From Macrococcus capreoli (GTDB lineage: Bacteria > Bacillota > Bacilli > Staphylococcales > Staphylococcaceae), in NCBI RefSeq assembly GCF_025628935.1, contig NZ_JAOTIS010000007.1, positions 1 to 64,000 on the forward strand: a DNA stretch of 64,000 bases, given 5' to 3'. Positions 8,022-19,210 of this stretch are shown here, piece after piece; the first letter of the stretch is position 1; each line of letters begins with the position of its first letter. Below the pieces are notes generated by a model. The model was not told the origin of the DNA and did not search any database. It saw only the letters and a list, made by a program, of their open reading frames with translations. Both the position numbers and the translations under genes were made by a program.

Positions 8022-10445
8022 ATGTTTGGAAGATTAACAGAAAGAGCACAACGTGTGTTAGCACATGCACAAGAAGAGGCAATTCGTTTAAATCATAATA
8101 ATATTGGTACAGAACATTTATTATTAGGACTCGTAAAAGAACCAGATGGTATTGCAGCGAAAGTACTCGCAGCATATAACATTACTGAAGATAAAGTTGT
8201 TCAGGAAGTTGAACAATTAATCGGTCATGGCACTGATATGGGTGGTGTGATTCAATATACACCGCGTGCGAAGAAAGTCATTGAATTATCGTTAGATGAG
8301 GCGCGTAAATTAAATCATAATTTCGTGGGTACAGAGCATATATTATTAGGTTTAATTCGTGAAAACGAAGGTGTCGCAGCACGTGTGTTAGCTAACCTTG
8401 ATTTAAATATTACAAAAGCACGTTCTCAAGTCGTGAAACTTTTAGGAAGTCCTGAAATGGATGCGAAAGGGTCAGGTGAATCTAAAGCACAAGGCACACC
8501 AACACTTGATGGTTTAGCCCGTGATTTAACTGTTATCGCTAAAGATGGAACGTTAGATCCTGTCATTGGTCGTGCGGCTGAAGTGACGCGCATTATTGAA
8601 GTATTAAGTCGACGTACGAAGAATAACCCGGTATTGATTGGTGAGCCGGGTGTCGGAAAAACGGCAATTGTTGAAGGACTAGCACAAGCAATCGTTAATA
8701 ATGAAGTACCTGAAACTTTAAAAGGAAAACGCGTGATGAGTTTAGATATGGGTACCGTTGTTGCGGGTACGAAATACCGTGGTGAATTTGAAGAACGTCT
8801 GAAAAAAGTAATGGATGAAATTCATGCTGCAGGTAATATTATTTTATTCATCGATGAGCTACACACGTTAATTGGTGCGGGTGGTGCTGAAGGTGCAATC
8901 GATGCATCAAATATTTTAAAACCTGCATTAGCCCGTGGTGAAATTCAATGTATTGGTGCAACAACATTAGAAGAATACCGTAAATATATCGAGAAAGATG
9001 CAGCTTTAGAGCGTCGTTTCCAACCTGTACAAGTAGATGAACCAAATGTAGAAGATGCAATTGAAATATTACGTGGTTTACGTGATCGTTACGAAGCACA
9101 CCATCGCATTCAAATTTCGGATGAAGCGATTATTGCAGCGGTTAAAATGAGTGACCGTTATATTTCTGACCGTTTCTTACCAGATAAAGCAATCGATTTA
9201 ATTGATGAAGCAAGTTCAAAAGTGCGTTTACGTAATTACACAACGCCACCAAGTTTAAAGGAACTTGAAGCGGAGCTTGAAAAAGTGAAAAACGAAAAAG
9301 ATGCGGCGGTACATTCTCAAGAATTCGAACAAGCAGCTGCATTACGTGACAAGCAATCACAACTTGAAAAACAATTAGATGAAACGAAAAAAGAATGGCA
9401 AAAAACACAAGGTTCTAACAATACATCAGTGACACCTGATGATATCGCGATTGTTGTTGCGAACTGGACTGGCATTCCATTAAATAAAATCGCAGAAACA
9501 GAATCACAAAAATTATTAAACTTAGAAGAAATCTTACATGACCGTGTTGTAGGTCAACACGATGCTGTTGTATCTATTTCTAAAGCAGTACGTCGAGCAC
9601 GTGCGGGTCTTAAAGATCCGAAACGCCCAATCGGTAGCTTCATCTTCTTAGGACCAACAGGTGTTGGTAAGACTGAGCTTGCGAGAGCATTAGCTGAAGC
9701 GATGTTTGGTGAAGAAGATGCAATGATTCGCGTTGACATGAGTGAATTCATGGAGAAACATAGCGTATCTCGATTAGTAGGTTCTCCTCCAGGATATGTT
9801 GGCTTTGAAGATGGTGGACAATTGACTGAGAAAGTACGTCGTAAACCATACTCAGTAATTCTGTTCGATGAGATTGAAAAAGCACATCCAGACGTGTTCA
9901 ACATGTTATTACAAGTGTTAGATGACGGACGTTTAACAGATTCTAAAGGACGTACAGTGGACTTTAGAAATACTGTGATTATTATGACAAGTAACGTTGG
10001 CGCACAAGAATTAAAAGATAACAAATTCGTCGGATTCGGTGGTAGCGATGCTGCACAAGACTACGAAACAATCCGTAAGACGATGATGGATGAGTTAAAG
10101 AAACAATTCCGTCCTGAATTCTTAAACCGTATCGACGATATTATCGTGTTCCATAAGTTAGAGAAAGAACAATTGAAAGAAATCGTTACATTTATGGTCA
10201 ATGGTTTAACGAAACGATTGAAAGAACAAGATATCTTTATCACTTTAACTGATGCTGCGAAAGAAAAAGTAGCAGATGACGGATATGACCCAGAATATGG
10301 CGCGCGTCCATTAACGCGTTCTATCCAAAAGAATATTGAAGATAAACTATCTGAAGAGTTATTAAAAGGTGAAGAGTTAGCAGGTCATGAAGTAACGATT
10401 GATTATAAAGATGGCGAGTTTGTCATTACGAAAGAGAAGAAATAA
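8022..10445 (+). CDS. clpC: ClpC, AAA+ unfoldase of the ClpCP protease
   Basis: The protein has 807 residues. There are two N-terminal Clp repeats (about 1-145), D1 with Walker A GEPGVGKT (207-214), a middle domain with a UVR-like segment ([15 protein letters not shown]), and D2 with Walker A GPTGVGKT (544-551) and the Walker B and sensor regions. ClpC unfolds substrates for ClpP, including those with phospho-arginine made by McsB. Strong AAGGAGG upstream. Last gene of the CtsR-controlled operon; a terminator follows. Confidence 0.98.
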   Translation: MFGRLTERAQRVLAHAQEEAIRLNHNNIGTEHLLLGLVKEPDGIAAKVLAAYNITEDKVVQEVEQLIGHGTDMGGVIQYTPRAKKVIELSLDEARKLNHNFVGTEHILLGLIRENEGVAARVLANLDLNITKARSQVVKLLGSPEMDAKGSGESKAQGTPTLDGLARDLTVIAKDGTLDPVIGRAAEVTRIIEVLSRRTKNNPVLIGEPGVGKTAIVEGLAQAIVNNEVPETLKGKRVMSLDMGTVVAGTKYRGEFEERLKKVMDEIHAAGNIILFIDELHTLIGAGGAEGAIDASNILKPALARGEIQCIGATTLEEYRKYIEKDAALERRFQPVQVDEPNVEDAIEILRGLRDRYEAHHRIQISDEAIIAAVKMSDRYISDRFLPDKAIDLIDEASSKVRLRNYTTPPSLKELEAELEKVKNEKDAAVHSQEFEQAAALRDKQSQLEKQLDETKKEWQKTQGSNNTSVTPDDIAIVVANWTGIPLNKIAETESQKLLNLEEILHDRVVGQHDAVVSISKAVRRARAGLKDPKRPIGSFIFLGPTGVGKTELARALAEAMFGEEDAMIRVDMSEFMEKHSVSRLVGSPPGYVGFEDGGQLTEKVRRKPYSVILFDEIEKAHPDVFNMLLQVLDDGRLTDSKGRTVDFRNTVIIMTSNVGAQELKDNKFVGFGGSDAAQDYETIRKTMMDELKKQFRPEFLNRIDDIIVFHKLEKEQLKEIVTFMVNGLTKRLKEQDIFITLTDAAKEKVADDGYDPEYGARPLTRSIQKNIEDKLSEELLKGEELAGHEVTIDYKDGEFVITKEKK

Positions 10446-10465
10446 AGTATAGTAATATAAATTGT

Positions 10466-10512
10466 AACAGTTGGTGTCATAGTAAAAGTGCTATGATGCC
10501 AACTGTTTTTAT
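10466..10512 (+). terminator. Terminator of the ctsR-clpC operon
   Basis: A 16-bp stem with two G-U pairs (ACAGTTGG... against ...CCAACTGT), an 8-nt loop and a run of five T. Confidence 0.85.
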
Positions 10513-10606
10513 ATTTCAAATAATCTTGCGTTTGATAAGGGTATAACATTGTCTAAATTTACAAAAAGATTTAAAATAAATACATATTAAAATAGGGGGA
10601 ATAGCG

Positions 10607-11968
10607 TTGGCTAAAGCAAAGTCGAATTTTGAATGTATGGCCTGTGGTTATCAGTCCCCAAAGTGGATGGGTAAATGTCCTAATTGTGGTGCTTGGAACC
10701 AAATGGAAGAAGTCATAGAACATAAACAAAAAGGTCCAAAAACAGCAATTCACCAACAAGAATCGAATTCAAAAGTAGAAAAATTAAAAAATATAACGAA
10801 AGAAAGCGTACCACGCGATCATACACAAATGGGAGAGTTGGATCGTGTATTAGGTGGTGGCATTGTTCCGGGCTCACTCGTATTAATTGGTGGGGACCCG
10901 GGTATCGGGAAATCTACGTTACTACTTCAAGTGTGTGCCATGTTATCACAGCGTCATCCTGTGTTATACATATCTGGTGAAGAATCTGTAAGACAAACAA
11001 AGCTACGTGCAGATCGATTAAAAGAAGACGCGGGCGAATTAGATGTGTATGCGGAGACAAACCTTCAAATCATTCACGAAACTGTGAAGAAGATGCAACC
11101 GAGATTTTTAGTTATTGATTCTATACAGACCATCTTTCATCCGGAAGTCACGAGTGCACCAGGATCAGTCTCGCAAGTTCGTGAATGTACTCAGGAATTG
11201 ATGCGTATCGCAAAACAAATGAATATCGCTACATTCATTGTGGGTCACGTGACGAAAGAAGGTCAGATTGCAGGACCTCGTTTACTTGAACATATGGTTG
11301 ATACAGTACTTTATTTCGAAGGCGATACACATCATAGTTATCGTATATTACGTGCTGTAAAGAATCGTTTCGGATCGACAAATGAAATGGGTATTTTTGA
11401 AATGCGTAATACTGGATTAACTGAAGTATTAAATCCTAGTGAAATGTTCTTAGAAGAACGTACGAAGAATGTTGCAGGGTCTACCATTGTTGCGACGATG
11501 GAAGGGACTAGACCACTCCTTGTTGAAGTTCAGTCACTTGTGTCACCAACATCTTTCCATAACCCAAGACGTATGGCCACTGGAATTGATCATAACCGTT
11601 TAACGTTATTGATGGCTGTACTTGAGAAGAAGCAAGGGTACTTGTTACAACAACAAGATGCATATGTTAAAGTCGCGGGGGGCGTTAAATTAGACGAACC
11701 TGCCGTGGATTTAAGTATTATTATTAGTATTGCATCAAGTTACAACGATAAACCGACGCGTGGTGACGATTGTTTCATTGGAGAAGTTGGATTAACGGGA
11801 GAAGTGAGACGTGTAGCGCGTATTGAACAGCGTGTTCAGGAAGCGGAGAAGCTCGGCTTTAAACGTGTTATTATTCCGAAGAATAATATTGGTGGCTGGG
11901 ATTTCCCGGGTAATATTGAAGTCATCGGTGTTACAAATATTAGCGAAGCATTAAAGCTTGCGTTTTAG
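10607..11968 (+). CDS. radA: RadA/Sms, DNA repair ATPase
   Basis: RadA drives branch migration in homologous recombination. The protein has 453 residues: a C4 zinc finger (CMACGYQ...CPNCGAW), a RecA-like core with Walker [10 protein letters not shown] (95-103), the RadA-specific KNRFG motif, and a C-terminal Lon-like domain ([13 protein letters not shown]). Translation starts at TTG (encoding MAKAKSNF) with AGGGGGAA upstream. It stands between the clpC terminator and the PIN-TRAM gene, as in staphylococci and bacilli. Confidence 0.96.
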   Translation: MAKAKSNFECMACGYQSPKWMGKCPNCGAWNQMEEVIEHKQKGPKTAIHQQESNSKVEKLKNITKESVPRDHTQMGELDRVLGGGIVPGSLVLIGGDPGIGKSTLLLQVCAMLSQRHPVLYISGEESVRQTKLRADRLKEDAGELDVYAETNLQIIHETVKKMQPRFLVIDSIQTIFHPEVTSAPGSVSQVRECTQELMRIAKQMNIATFIVGHVTKEGQIAGPRLLEHMVDTVLYFEGDTHHSYRILRAVKNRFGSTNEMGIFEMRNTGLTEVLNPSEMFLEERTKNVAGSTIVATMEGTRPLLVEVQSLVSPTSFHNPRRMATGIDHNRLTLLMAVLEKKQGYLLQQQDAYVKVAGGVKLDEPAVDLSIIISIASSYNDKPTRGDDCFIGEVGLTGEVRRVARIEQRVQEAEKLGFKRVIIPKNNIGGWDFPGNIEVIGVTNISEALKLAF

Positions 11969-11980
11969 GGAGGTGAGAAG

Positions 11981-13036
11981 ATGTTAAAGAAATTAGTAAC
12001 ATTAATATTTGTTGTTGTAGGTGCGAGTTTAGGGATTTTTGCAATTCCGGAATTGATTCGTTTATTTCATTTAAATGTGCCTGATATTTTTAAAAATCCA
12101 TATGTTGATGGTGCGATTGGGATTATTGTCTTTTTTATATTATTTTATTGGTTGATTGATCGTGTCGTTAACCTCATCATTAAAGGTGAGAAGTCATTAT
12201 TAAATATCAATTTTATAGAACTGATATTTGCAACGCTTGGTATGATATTAGGTTTGATGATTGCTTCAATGATCAGTTTGATATTTAATTTCATGGGATT
12301 TACTTTACTTAAAAATACGGTACCAGTCATTCTGGCGGTAGTATTAGGTTATTTAGGATTTCAAGTAGGGCTTAAGAAACGTGATGAAATTCAGAGCTTT
12401 CTTCCTGAACGCTTCCAAAGTAATACGAACAAACGTCGTGTGTTGGATAACACGAAATTATTGGATACGTCAGCGATTATAGATGGTCGTATTTTATCAA
12501 TCGTAGAGTGCGGCTTCTTAGATGGTACGATTATCGTACCACAAGGTGTATTAGATGAATTACAACTCATTGCTGATTCTACAGACGGTATGAAACGCGA
12601 TAAAGGTCAACGAGGATTAGACATATTAAGTGATTTACAGGCAACAGGTTATCCTGTGAAGATTGTCCCGGGCAATAAGAATATTAAAGAAGTCGATCAA
12701 TTATTAATTGCGATGGCAAAAGAGACGAATTCGAGCGTTATTACGACAGACTTTAATTTAAATAAAGTATGTCAAGTTCAAGGAATTAAAGTACTTAACG
12801 TAAATGATTTATCTGAAGCAATTAAACCTGTTGTAGCACAAGGTGATCAGTTTACGCTGAACGTTACGAAAGCAGGCAAAGAAGAGAATCAAGGTGTTGG
12901 TTATTTAGAAGATGGTACAATGGTTGTCGTTGAGAATGGGAAGCATTTAATTAACAAACAGGTGAATGTTGAAGTACAATCTGTACTCCAGACTTCATCA
13001 GGTAGAATTATTTTCACGAAGAAAGTGAATGACTAA
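11981..13036 (+). CDS. YacL-like membrane protein with PIN and TRAM domains
   Basis: The first about 130 residues hold four hydrophobic segments. They are followed by a PIN (PilT N-terminus) RNase-like domain with acidic residues in LLDTSAIIDGRI and TTDFNLNKV, and a C-terminal TRAM RNA-binding domain (GVGYLEDGTMVVVENG). This is the YacL family, conserved downstream of radA in Firmicutes; its cellular role is not established. GGGAGGTG precedes the ATG, 12 nt after radA, so the two are probably co-transcribed. Confidence 0.88.
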   Translation: MLKKLVTLIFVVVGASLGIFAIPELIRLFHLNVPDIFKNPYVDGAIGIIVFFILFYWLIDRVVNLIIKGEKSLLNINFIELIFATLGMILGLMIASMISLIFNFMGFTLLKNTVPVILAVVLGYLGFQVGLKKRDEIQSFLPERFQSNTNKRRVLDNTKLLDTSAIIDGRILSIVECGFLDGTIIVPQGVLDELQLIADSTDGMKRDKGQRGLDILSDLQATGYPVKIVPGNKNIKEVDQLLIAMAKETNSSVITTDFNLNKVCQVQGIKVLNVNDLSEAIKPVVAQGDQFTLNVTKAGKEENQGVGYLEDGTMVVVENGKHLINKQVNVEVQSVLQTSSGRIIFTKKVND

Positions 13037-13721
13037 TATGTATGATGTAATTATTCCAGCAGCAGGTATGGGGAAACGCATGCAAGCTGATAAAAATAAA
13101 ATACTCTTAACTATTAATGACAAATCCATTCTTGAACATACGGTTTCTGCATTTCAAAACGACAATCATTGCCGCAAGATTCATTTGGCGGCACAACGTG
13201 ATGAAATTGATACATTGAAATCAATGCTACAAGCATATGATAAAATCGGTGTTATCACTGAAGGTGGAAGCGAGCGTCAATACAGTATTTATAATGTGTT
13301 GAAAGCAATAGAGCCGTGTGACTATGTATTTGTTCATGATGCGGCGCGACCATTCATTTCACAAGCAACTTTAAACAATTTGTATACTGCAGTTCAAAGC
13401 AATAAAAGTGTTATTGCGGGTGTTAAAGTGAAGGATACGATTAAACGCGTGCAAGACAATAAAGTTGCTGAAACGTTAAAGCGTGATTTGTTATGGCAAA
13501 TTCAAACGCCACAAGCATTTGATTATAACTTATTACTTGAAGCGTACAATAAGGCAGATGCAGATCAGTTCTTAGGAACAGATGATGCATCACTTGTTGA
13601 ACGTATTTCAGAAGTGCATATCGTCGAAAGTGATTATGATAATATTAAAATCACAACACCGGAAGACATGTTCTTTGCTGAAGCCATCTTAAAGAAAAGA
13701 GGGATTATATGTTTAGGATAG
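13029..13721 (+). CDS. ispD: IspD, 2-C-methyl-D-erythritol 4-phosphate cytidylyltransferase
   Basis: Catalyses the third step of the MEP isoprenoid pathway: CTP plus MEP to CDP-ME. The nucleotidyltransferase motif PAAGMGKRM with the following lysine, the VHDAARPF motif and the TPQAF segment are all present in 230 residues. Two starts are possible, ATG 13029 (overlapping the upstream stop) and ATG 13038; neither has a strong ribosome site. The related TarI of ribitol teichoic acid synthesis is an alternative for such proteins, but the tight coupling to ispF supports IspD. Confidence 0.87.
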   Translation: MTNMYDVIIPAAGMGKRMQADKNKILLTINDKSILEHTVSAFQNDNHCRKIHLAAQRDEIDTLKSMLQAYDKIGVITEGGSERQYSIYNVLKAIEPCDYVFVHDAARPFISQATLNNLYTAVQSNKSVIAGVKVKDTIKRVQDNKVAETLKRDLLWQIQTPQAFDYNLLLEAYNKADADQFLGTDDASLVERISEVHIVESDYDNIKITTPEDMFFAEAILKKRGIICLG

Positions 13722-14185
13722 GATATGGATATGACGTGCATCAATTGGTTGAATGCAGACCTTTAATCATTGGTGGTATTGAACTTGAACATGAAAAAGG
13801 ATTACTAGGACATAGCGATGCGGATGTGTTGTTACATGCGATTACAGATGCGATATTAGGTGCTGTTGCACTTGGAGATATCGGTAAATTCTTTCCTGAC
13901 GATGACCCTAAGTATAAAGGTGCGGATTCAAAAGTATTGTTAAAGGAAAGTTACGATCACGTCATCAAAATGGGATACAAAATCGGAAATATTGATGCGA
14001 CGATCATTGCTGAAAAACCGAAATTCAGACCGCATATCGATGCAATGCGTGAAGCAATTGCGAATGTGTTAAATACAGATATCTCAAACGTCAACGTAAA
14101 AGCAACAACAAATGAGAAGATGGGGTATTTAGGAAGACAAGAAGGCATACAAGCACAAGCTGTTGTATTGTTGATGAAGCATTAA
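13709..14185 (+). CDS. ispF: IspF, 2-C-methyl-D-erythritol 2,4-cyclodiphosphate synthase
   Basis: Converts CDP-ME 2-phosphate to MEcPP in the MEP pathway, as a zinc-dependent trimer. The 158-residue protein has the zinc ligands in GYDVHQL (Asp, His) and the His of LLHAITDA, plus HSDADVL and the C-terminal [11 protein letters not shown]. The start overlaps the ispD 3' end by 13 nt. A terminator follows, so yacL-like, ispD and ispF probably form the end of one operon. Confidence 0.96.
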   Translation: MFRIGYGYDVHQLVECRPLIIGGIELEHEKGLLGHSDADVLLHAITDAILGAVALGDIGKFFPDDDPKYKGADSKVLLKESYDHVIKMGYKIGNIDATIIAEKPKFRPHIDAMREAIANVLNTDISNVNVKATTNEKMGYLGRQEGIQAQAVVLLMKH

Positions 14186-14191
14186 ACATGA

Positions 14192-14223
14192 ACCCTGTAT
14201 CTTATGAATACAGGGTGTTTTTA
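14192..14223 (+). terminator. Terminator after ispF
   Basis: A 9-bp perfect stem (ACCCTGTAT / ATACAGGGT), 7-nt loop and a T-rich tail. Confidence 0.85.
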
Positions 14224-14248
14224 TAGGTATCTTTTAAAATTAAGTATT

Positions 14249-14770
14249 TTAATATTTATAGTTGTTTAATCCGTCAAAAAGAAAAAACATTTGCTTATCT
14301 TTGTTGAGCATGCGAAGTTGTAGGTTTGTATTTAAATCATTTAAAACTTTTAAATCAGCATTATTTAGGTTGTCTGAAATAATAAAGCGGTTTTGTGTAA
14401 TATCACCTAATCTTACTTTTAGATTAGGTGTACTATATTTATTGAATTTCTTTTGCAAAATTTCTGGATAAATAATATTTAAATAAATCATTTCATTTTT
14501 ATTAGAATTTATGTATTTAGAACTTTCAGAATCTAATTTGAAATCTATGGTATAAAAAACTTTAGTGCTATTATTTTTTTTAACTTCAAAATTAGATATT
14601 TTAAAATGTGGATCTGTGAATACATCTTTAATGTTTTGAATTTGTTTCTTTTGATTAATTTTTTCCACCTTTAAAGTTTCAGTGTTTGTATTTGAAGAAC
14701 TTTTTTTGGCATCTGAACAGCCATTTAAGATAAGAGTGATTGCTAGAAAAGGAATACAATAAATTTTCAT
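14249..14770 (-). CDS. Putative lipoprotein of unknown function
   Basis: The protein has 173 residues. A short N-terminal hydrophobic stretch ends in a lipobox L-N-G-C with the lipidated Cys at 18, then a Ser/Asn/Thr linker. The rest is rich in Lys, Asn, Ile and Phe and matches no family I know. It follows the broken secreted-protein gene by 15 nt on the same strand, with AAAGGGG upstream, so the two probably formed one unit. The AT-rich codon choice differs from the flanking housekeeping genes and suggests an accessory insert. Confidence 0.65.
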   Translation of the reverse strand: MKIYCIPFLAITLILNGCSDAKKSSSNTNTETLKVEKINQKKQIQNIKDVFTDPHFKISNFEVKKNNSTKVFYTIDFKLDSESSKYINSNKNEMIYLNIIYPEILQKKFNKYSTPNLKVRLGDITQNRFIISDNLNNADLKVLNDLNTNLQLRMLNKDKQMFFLFDGLNNYKY

Positions 14771-14785
14771 TATATAAGAACCCCT

Positions 14786-15302
14786 TTACTGCTTAATTTT
14801 GTCAGAGAAACCACGATACGACCAATTTCCAGTAACGTATTTTTTTGTGGAAACTTTCCCATTGCTATATCTTACAATATAACCGTCTGTTTTTACTCTT
14901 TCGCTTCCAGCTCTTAATAAATACTTTGTTCTTGGAGGTATGCTATAAGTAATGTTATATGATATTGTACTTGAAGTATTCAAAGATACTTCTGAACCAA
15001 TATTAACTCCGTTTTTCATAATACCAAATTCAGCAGAAGTAGATACTGAAGCAGAAGCAGATTTTGTTCTTGAAACTTGATAAGTAACAGTATCTGTTGT
15101 TGAAGAAGGGTTATAGTGGGAATATGTCCAATTTACAGTTTTGTAAGTTGATTTACTAGATGCCTCGTAGACAGTCCCGTTGTAAGCAATATACCTATTT
15201 GGACCATCATTAGTAACCGCTCTAGATTCGTTTATTCGTTTAAAGGTAAAGATAATAGGGCGAAAATGGATAAAGATGTAGTTAATATTTTTTCGTATAC
15301 AT
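14786..15302 (-). pseudogene. Frameshifted secreted protein, beta-rich, possibly pore-former-like
   Basis: The mature part (from about SRAVTNDGPNRY to the C-terminal FSDKIKQ) is in one frame, but the signal peptide is in another. From ATG 15302, preceded closely by AGGAG, the reading is M-Y-T-K-K and then a stop. Two lesions explain this: an A-run of 6 (15288-15293) where 7 would restore MYTKKILTTSLSIFALLSLP, and an 8-bp tandem duplication ATTCGTTT at 15226-15241. Undoing both gives exactly 170 codons. The mature part has two Ser/Thr-rich alternating segments around TKSASASVSTSAEFG and SEVSLNTSSTISYN, and an IPPRTK motif, a pattern reminiscent of aerolysin/ETX-MTX2 proteins; that family link is inference. 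The A-run could also be a phase switch. Confidence 0.65.
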
Positions 15303-15444
15303 TTCTCCTTTTGGTGTAATATTTTCTTGTAAAAATAGTATGTTTTATAAACTTTAAAAAAGCAACAAAATTCTGAAAATTCAATGTATTTATTTTGCAT
15401 CTCATTTTGTAATTAATGTAATCACCACATCCTTTAACATATGA

Positions 15445-15450
15445 TATAAT
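15445..15450 (+). promoter_or_regulatory. -10 element of gltX
   Basis: A perfect TATAAT. It places the transcript start at about 15456-15458, after the ATG at 15454, so that upstream ATG cannot be the gltX start. No good -35 is seen. Confidence 0.55.
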
Positions 15451-15483
15451 TTAATGACAATAAAATTATATGGAGTGAAAAAA

Positions 15484-16935
15484 ATGAGTAAAGTTAGAGT
15501 GCGTTATGCACCGAGTCCAACTGGATTTTTACATATTGGGAATGCCCGTACAGCATTATTTAACTATTTATTTGCTAGACATCATGGTGGAGACTTTATC
15601 ATTCGTATTGAAGATACAGATACTGCCCGCAATGTTGAAGGTGGAGAAGAAAGTCAATTACGGTTCTTAAAATGGTTAGGTATGGATTGGGATGAATCAA
15701 TTGATAAAGATGGCGGTTTTGGACCTTATCGTCAATCTGAGCGCCAAGCAATCTATCAACCATTAGTTGATAAGTTATTAGCAGAAGATAAAGCATACCG
15801 TTGTTACATGACACCTGAAGAATTGGAAGCAGAGCGTGAAGCACAACTTGCACGTGGTGAGATGCCGAGATATGGTGGACAACATGCGCATCTTACGAAA
15901 GAAGAAGAAGAAGCATTGATTGCTGAAGGAAGACAACCTTCTATTCGTATTCGCGTACCGAAAGATAAAACGTATACCTTTAACGACATGGTAAAAGGTG
16001 AAGTGTCATTTGATTCAAATGGTATCGGTGACTGGGTTATCGTGAAAAAAGATGGTATTCCAACGTACAACTTTGCGGTAGCAATCGATGATCATTTCAT
16101 GGAAATTACACACGTTATTCGTGGTGATGACCATATTTCTAACACACCGAAGCAAATGATGGTATACGAAGCGTTAGGATACGATATTCCAACTTTCGGT
16201 CATATGACGTTAATCGTTAACGAAGAACGTAAAAAATTATCAAAACGTGATGGTTCAATCATTCAATTTATTGAGCAATATCATGATTTAGGTTACTTAC
16301 CAGAAGCATTATTTAACTTTATCGGTTTACTTGGCTGGTCTCCGGAAGGGGAAGAAGAAATCTTCACTAAAGAGCAATTTATCGAAATGTTTGATGAAAA
16401 GCGTTTAAGTAAATCGCCAGCATTCTTCGATAAACAAAAGCTTGCATGGATTAACAACCAGTATATGAAAACGAAAGATTTAGATACAGTGTTTGAAATG
16501 ACATTGCCGCATATGGAAAAAGCGGGTCTTATCTCAAATAATCCGACAGAAGCAGAACTTGCTTGGGCGAAGTCATTAGTAGGTTTATATCAACAACAAA
16601 TGAGTTACGCGGGCGAAATCGTTGAACTTTCTGAGTTATTCTTCAAAGATGAATTAACGTTAGACGAAGAAGCAACTGAAGTTGTGAATGGTGAACAAGT
16701 GCCTGAACTAGTTAAATCTTTAACGGCGCAACTTGAAGCATTAGAAACATTTGATGCAGCAAGTATTAAAGCAGCGATTAAAGCAGTTCAAAAAGAGACA
16801 GGCATTAAAGGTAAAAACTTATTCATGCCAATCCGTGTGATGGTTTCTGGTCAAACACATGGTCCAGAATTACCGAACACGATGGAGTTATTAGGTAAAG
16901 AAAAAGTAATTAGCCGTTTAAGTGTATACGCATAG
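15484..16935 (+). CDS. gltX: Glutamyl-tRNA synthetase
   Basis: A class I aminoacyl-tRNA synthetase of 483 residues that charges tRNA-Glu and, in most Firmicutes, tRNA-Gln for later amidation. The HIGH-type signature is [15 protein letters not shown] and the KMSKS-type signature is [11 protein letters not shown] 15484 ([12 protein letters not shown]) is the start: TGGAGTG is 6-7 nt upstream and the TATAAT lies so that the ATG at 15454 is probably not transcribed. cysE follows after a T-box leader. Confidence 0.97.
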   Translation: MSKVRVRYAPSPTGFLHIGNARTALFNYLFARHHGGDFIIRIEDTDTARNVEGGEESQLRFLKWLGMDWDESIDKDGGFGPYRQSERQAIYQPLVDKLLAEDKAYRCYMTPEELEAEREAQLARGEMPRYGGQHAHLTKEEEEALIAEGRQPSIRIRVPKDKTYTFNDMVKGEVSFDSNGIGDWVIVKKDGIPTYNFAVAIDDHFMEITHVIRGDDHISNTPKQMMVYEALGYDIPTFGHMTLIVNEERKKLSKRDGSIIQFIEQYHDLGYLPEALFNFIGLLGWSPEGEEEIFTKEQFIEMFDEKRLSKSPAFFDKQKLAWINNQYMKTKDLDTVFEMTLPHMEKAGLISNNPTEAELAWAKSLVGLYQQQMSYAGEIVELSELFFKDELTLDEEATEVVNGEQVPELVKSLTAQLEALETFDAASIKAAIKAVQKETGIKGKNLFMPIRVMVSGQTHGPELPNTMELLGKEKVISRLSVYA

Positions 16936-16950
16936 ACTAAGTAAAAACAG

Positions 16951-16978
16951 TTGAAAAATAAGTGCAATCTATTATAAT
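16951..16978 (+). promoter_or_regulatory. Promoter of the cysE-cysS T-box transcript
   Basis: TTGAAA (16951-16956), 16-bp spacer, TATAAT (16973-16978), just downstream of gltX. It allows cysE-cysS to be transcribed apart from gltX. Confidence 0.75.
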
Positions 16979-16984
16979 CAATTT

Positions 16985-17170
16985 AAGAGAAGAAGTAGAT
17001 AGTTAAAATATCTTTAGAGAGCATACGGTTGGTGGGAGTATGTGATACGTTAATTATTGAATGCATCTCTTGAAGTTATGAGTTGAATAAATTATTAAGT
17101 GAGTAGATTGTATCTACTAATCAGAGTGGAACCGTGCAGAAGCACCTCTTGTTAAGAGGTGCTTCTTTTT
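16985..17170 (+). promoter_or_regulatory. T-box riboswitch, cysteine specific
   Basis: The T-box sequence AGAGTGGAACCGTGC (17123-17137) is followed by a 13-bp terminator stem (17138-17166) with a T-run. Upstream, stem I shows the AGAGAG and GGTTGGTG elements. The specifier follows the usual GAA: TGC at 17062-17064, a cysteine codon. Uncharged tRNA-Cys should pair with it and with the antiterminator, allowing expression of cysE and cysS when cysteine is short. Confidence 0.9.
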
Positions 17171-17190
17171 ATCTATTTGGAGGTGTATAC

Positions 17191-17832
17191 ATGTTTGCAA
17201 GAATTAAAGATGACATTAATATGGTATTCGAACAAGATCCAGCTGCACGTAGTAGTTTAGAAGTCTTTTTAACTTATTCAGGGTTACATGCGGTGTGGTG
17301 GCATTTAGTTGCACATTGGTTTTTTAATCACAAAATGTATTTTATTGCGCGTGCCATTAGCCAAATTTCAAGGTTCTTCTCAGGTATAGAAATTCATCCC
17401 GGCGCCAAGATTGGAAAACGCTTGTTCATTGACCATGGTATGGGTATTGTGATTGGAGAAACATGTACGATTGGGAATAATGTTACAATTTATCAAGGTG
17501 TTACTCTCGGAGGTACCGGGAAAGAAAGTGGTAAGCGTCATCCGGACATTGGCGATAACGTATTAATCGCAGCCGGGGCGAAAGTACTGGGGAATATTCA
17601 GATAGGAAATAACGTGAATATCGGTGCGAACTCCGTCGTATTAAAGTGTGTTCCAGATTATTCTACTGTTGTAGGGATTCCAGGTCACATCGTCAAACAA
17701 AACGGTGTTAAAGTTGGTAAGAGCTTTGAACATACAAATTTACCGGATCCAATTTACGAGAAATTAAAAGAATTAGAACGTCATATTGAAGCAACTCAAA
17801 AGGGAGAGATAATAGATGATTACATTATATAA
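17191..17832 (+). CDS. cysE: Serine O-acetyltransferase
   Basis: Makes O-acetylserine from serine and acetyl-CoA, the first step of cysteine synthesis. The protein has 213 residues: an N-terminal helical part and a left-handed beta-helix of hexapeptide repeats ([51 protein letters not shown]). The catalytic His lies in FIDHGMG. ATG 17191 has GGAGGTG 7 nt upstream; longer readings would run into the T-box terminator. It overlaps cysS by 17 nt and is controlled by the T-box. Confidence 0.95.
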   Translation: MFARIKDDINMVFEQDPAARSSLEVFLTYSGLHAVWWHLVAHWFFNHKMYFIARAISQISRFFSGIEIHPGAKIGKRLFIDHGMGIVIGETCTIGNNVTIYQGVTLGGTGKESGKRHPDIGDNVLIAAGAKVLGNIQIGNNVNIGANSVVLKCVPDYSTVVGIPGHIVKQNGVKVGKSFEHTNLPDPIYEKLKELERHIEATQKGEIIDDYII

Positions 17833-19210
17833 CACATTAAGTCGAAAAAAAGAAAAGTTTGTGCCATTAGAAGAAGGTAAAGTGAAAATGTACGTTTGTG
17901 GTCCAACTGTTTATAACTACATTCACATCGGGAACGCTCGTCCGGCTATCAGTTTTGATGTTGTTCGCCGTTACTTTGAGTACCGTGGTTACGAAGTGAA
18001 TTATGTTTCTAACTTTACGGATGTCGATGACAAATTGATAAAAGCAGCGAATGAACTCAATTCTACAGTACCTGAAGTAGCAGATCGCTTTATTGAAGCA
18101 TACTTTGAAGATACGGGTGCATTAAACTGTAAGCACGCAACGCATCATCCGCGTGTTATGGATCATATGGATGATATTATTGAGTTTATTGAAGAACTGA
18201 TTAAGAAAGATTATGCATATGAAAGCAGTGGCGATGTTTACTTTAGAACGCGTAAATTTGAAGGATACGGTAAATTAAGCCACCAATCTATCGATGAATT
18301 AAAAGTTGGTGCGCGTATTGCAACGGGTGAATTAAAGGACGACGCATTAGATTTCGCATTATGGAAAACGGCTAAACCAGGAGAGATTAGCTGGAATTCT
18401 CCTTGGGGTAAAGGTCGCCCAGGCTGGCACATTGAATGTTCGGTGATGGCGAAGAAACATTTAGGAGATTCAATCGATATTCATGCTGGTGGATCTGATT
18501 TAGCGTTCCCTCACCACGAAAATGAAATTGCACAATCCGAAGCACATAATGATACGACGTTTGCGAACTACTGGATGCATAACGGCTTCATTAATATCGA
18601 TAATGAAAAGATGAGTAAATCATTAGGTAACTTTATTTTAGTCCATGACATTATTAAAGAAATTAATCCAAACGTATTACGCTTCTTTATGATTAGCGTA
18701 CATTACAGAAATCCAATCAACTACAACATTGACCTAGTGACAAGCGCTAAAGCTGGTTTAGAACGTATCCAGAACGCATATGCAGCTTTAAAAGAGCGTC
18801 AGGCAATTTCAGTAGATATTGTCGACCATAGCGAAGTCATTAAGGCAGTGGATGATATTTTACTGCAATTTGAAACTGCTATGGATGATGACTTTAACAC
18901 AGCTAATGCGATTACAGCATGGTATGAATTAGCGAAACAAGCTAACATTTATAATCAAAATGAATCAACGGATTTAAAAGTAATCGAACGCTTCTTAGAA
19001 GTATTTGAAATCATTAGCGAAGTATTAGGCGTGAAACTGGTTGAGGAAGCAGCATTACTGGATGCAGATATTGAAGCTTTAATTGCTGAGCGTGAAGCAG
19101 CACGTAAAGAGAAGAATTTTGCTCGAGCAGATGAAATTCGTGACATGTTAAAAGCGCAAAATATTATTCTCGAAGATACGGCACAAGGTGTGAGATTTAA
19201 ACGTGGTTAA
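17816..19210 (+). CDS. cysS: Cysteinyl-tRNA synthetase
   Basis: A class I synthetase of 464 residues that charges tRNA-Cys. It shows the zinc-binding start [19 protein letters not shown] (which includes the HIGH-type motif), the zinc ligands in WHIECSVM and [10 protein letters not shown], and [16 protein letters not shown] precedes the ATG, which overlaps the cysE 3' end. Co-regulated with cysE by the Cys T-box, so cysteine supply and charging rise together. Confidence 0.97.
   Translation: MITLYNTLSRKKEKFVPLEEGKVKMYVCGPTVYNYIHIGNARPAISFDVVRRYFEYRGYEVNYVSNFTDVDDKLIKAANELNSTVPEVADRFIEAYFEDTGALNCKHATHHPRVMDHMDDIIEFIEELIKKDYAYESSGDVYFRTRKFEGYGKLSHQSIDELKVGARIATGELKDDALDFALWKTAKPGEISWNSPWGKGRPGWHIECSVMAKKHLGDSIDIHAGGSDLAFPHHENEIAQSEAHNDTTFANYWMHNGFINIDNEKMSKSLGNFILVHDIIKEINPNVLRFFMISVHYRNPINYNIDLVTSAKAGLERIQNAYAALKERQAISVDIVDHSEVIKAVDDILLQFETAMDDDFNTANAITAWYELAKQANIYNQNESTDLKVIERFLEVFEIISEVLGVKLVEEAALLDADIEALIAEREAARKEKNFARADEIRDMLKAQNIILEDTAQGVRFKRG

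Noticed and set aside
8848-10243. Minus-strand frames inside clpC
   Set aside because: No ribosome sites, compositional shadows of a conserved gene.
14786-15400. 204-residue frame starting at 15400 as a real start of the secreted protein
   Set aside because: Its first about 55 residues are not a signal peptide and lack a ribosome site; the signal peptide is found in the shifted frame with AGGAG next to ATG 15302.
17134-17190. Longer N-terminus of CysE
   Set aside because: It would be encoded by the T-box terminator hairpin; ATG 17191 has the ribosome site.
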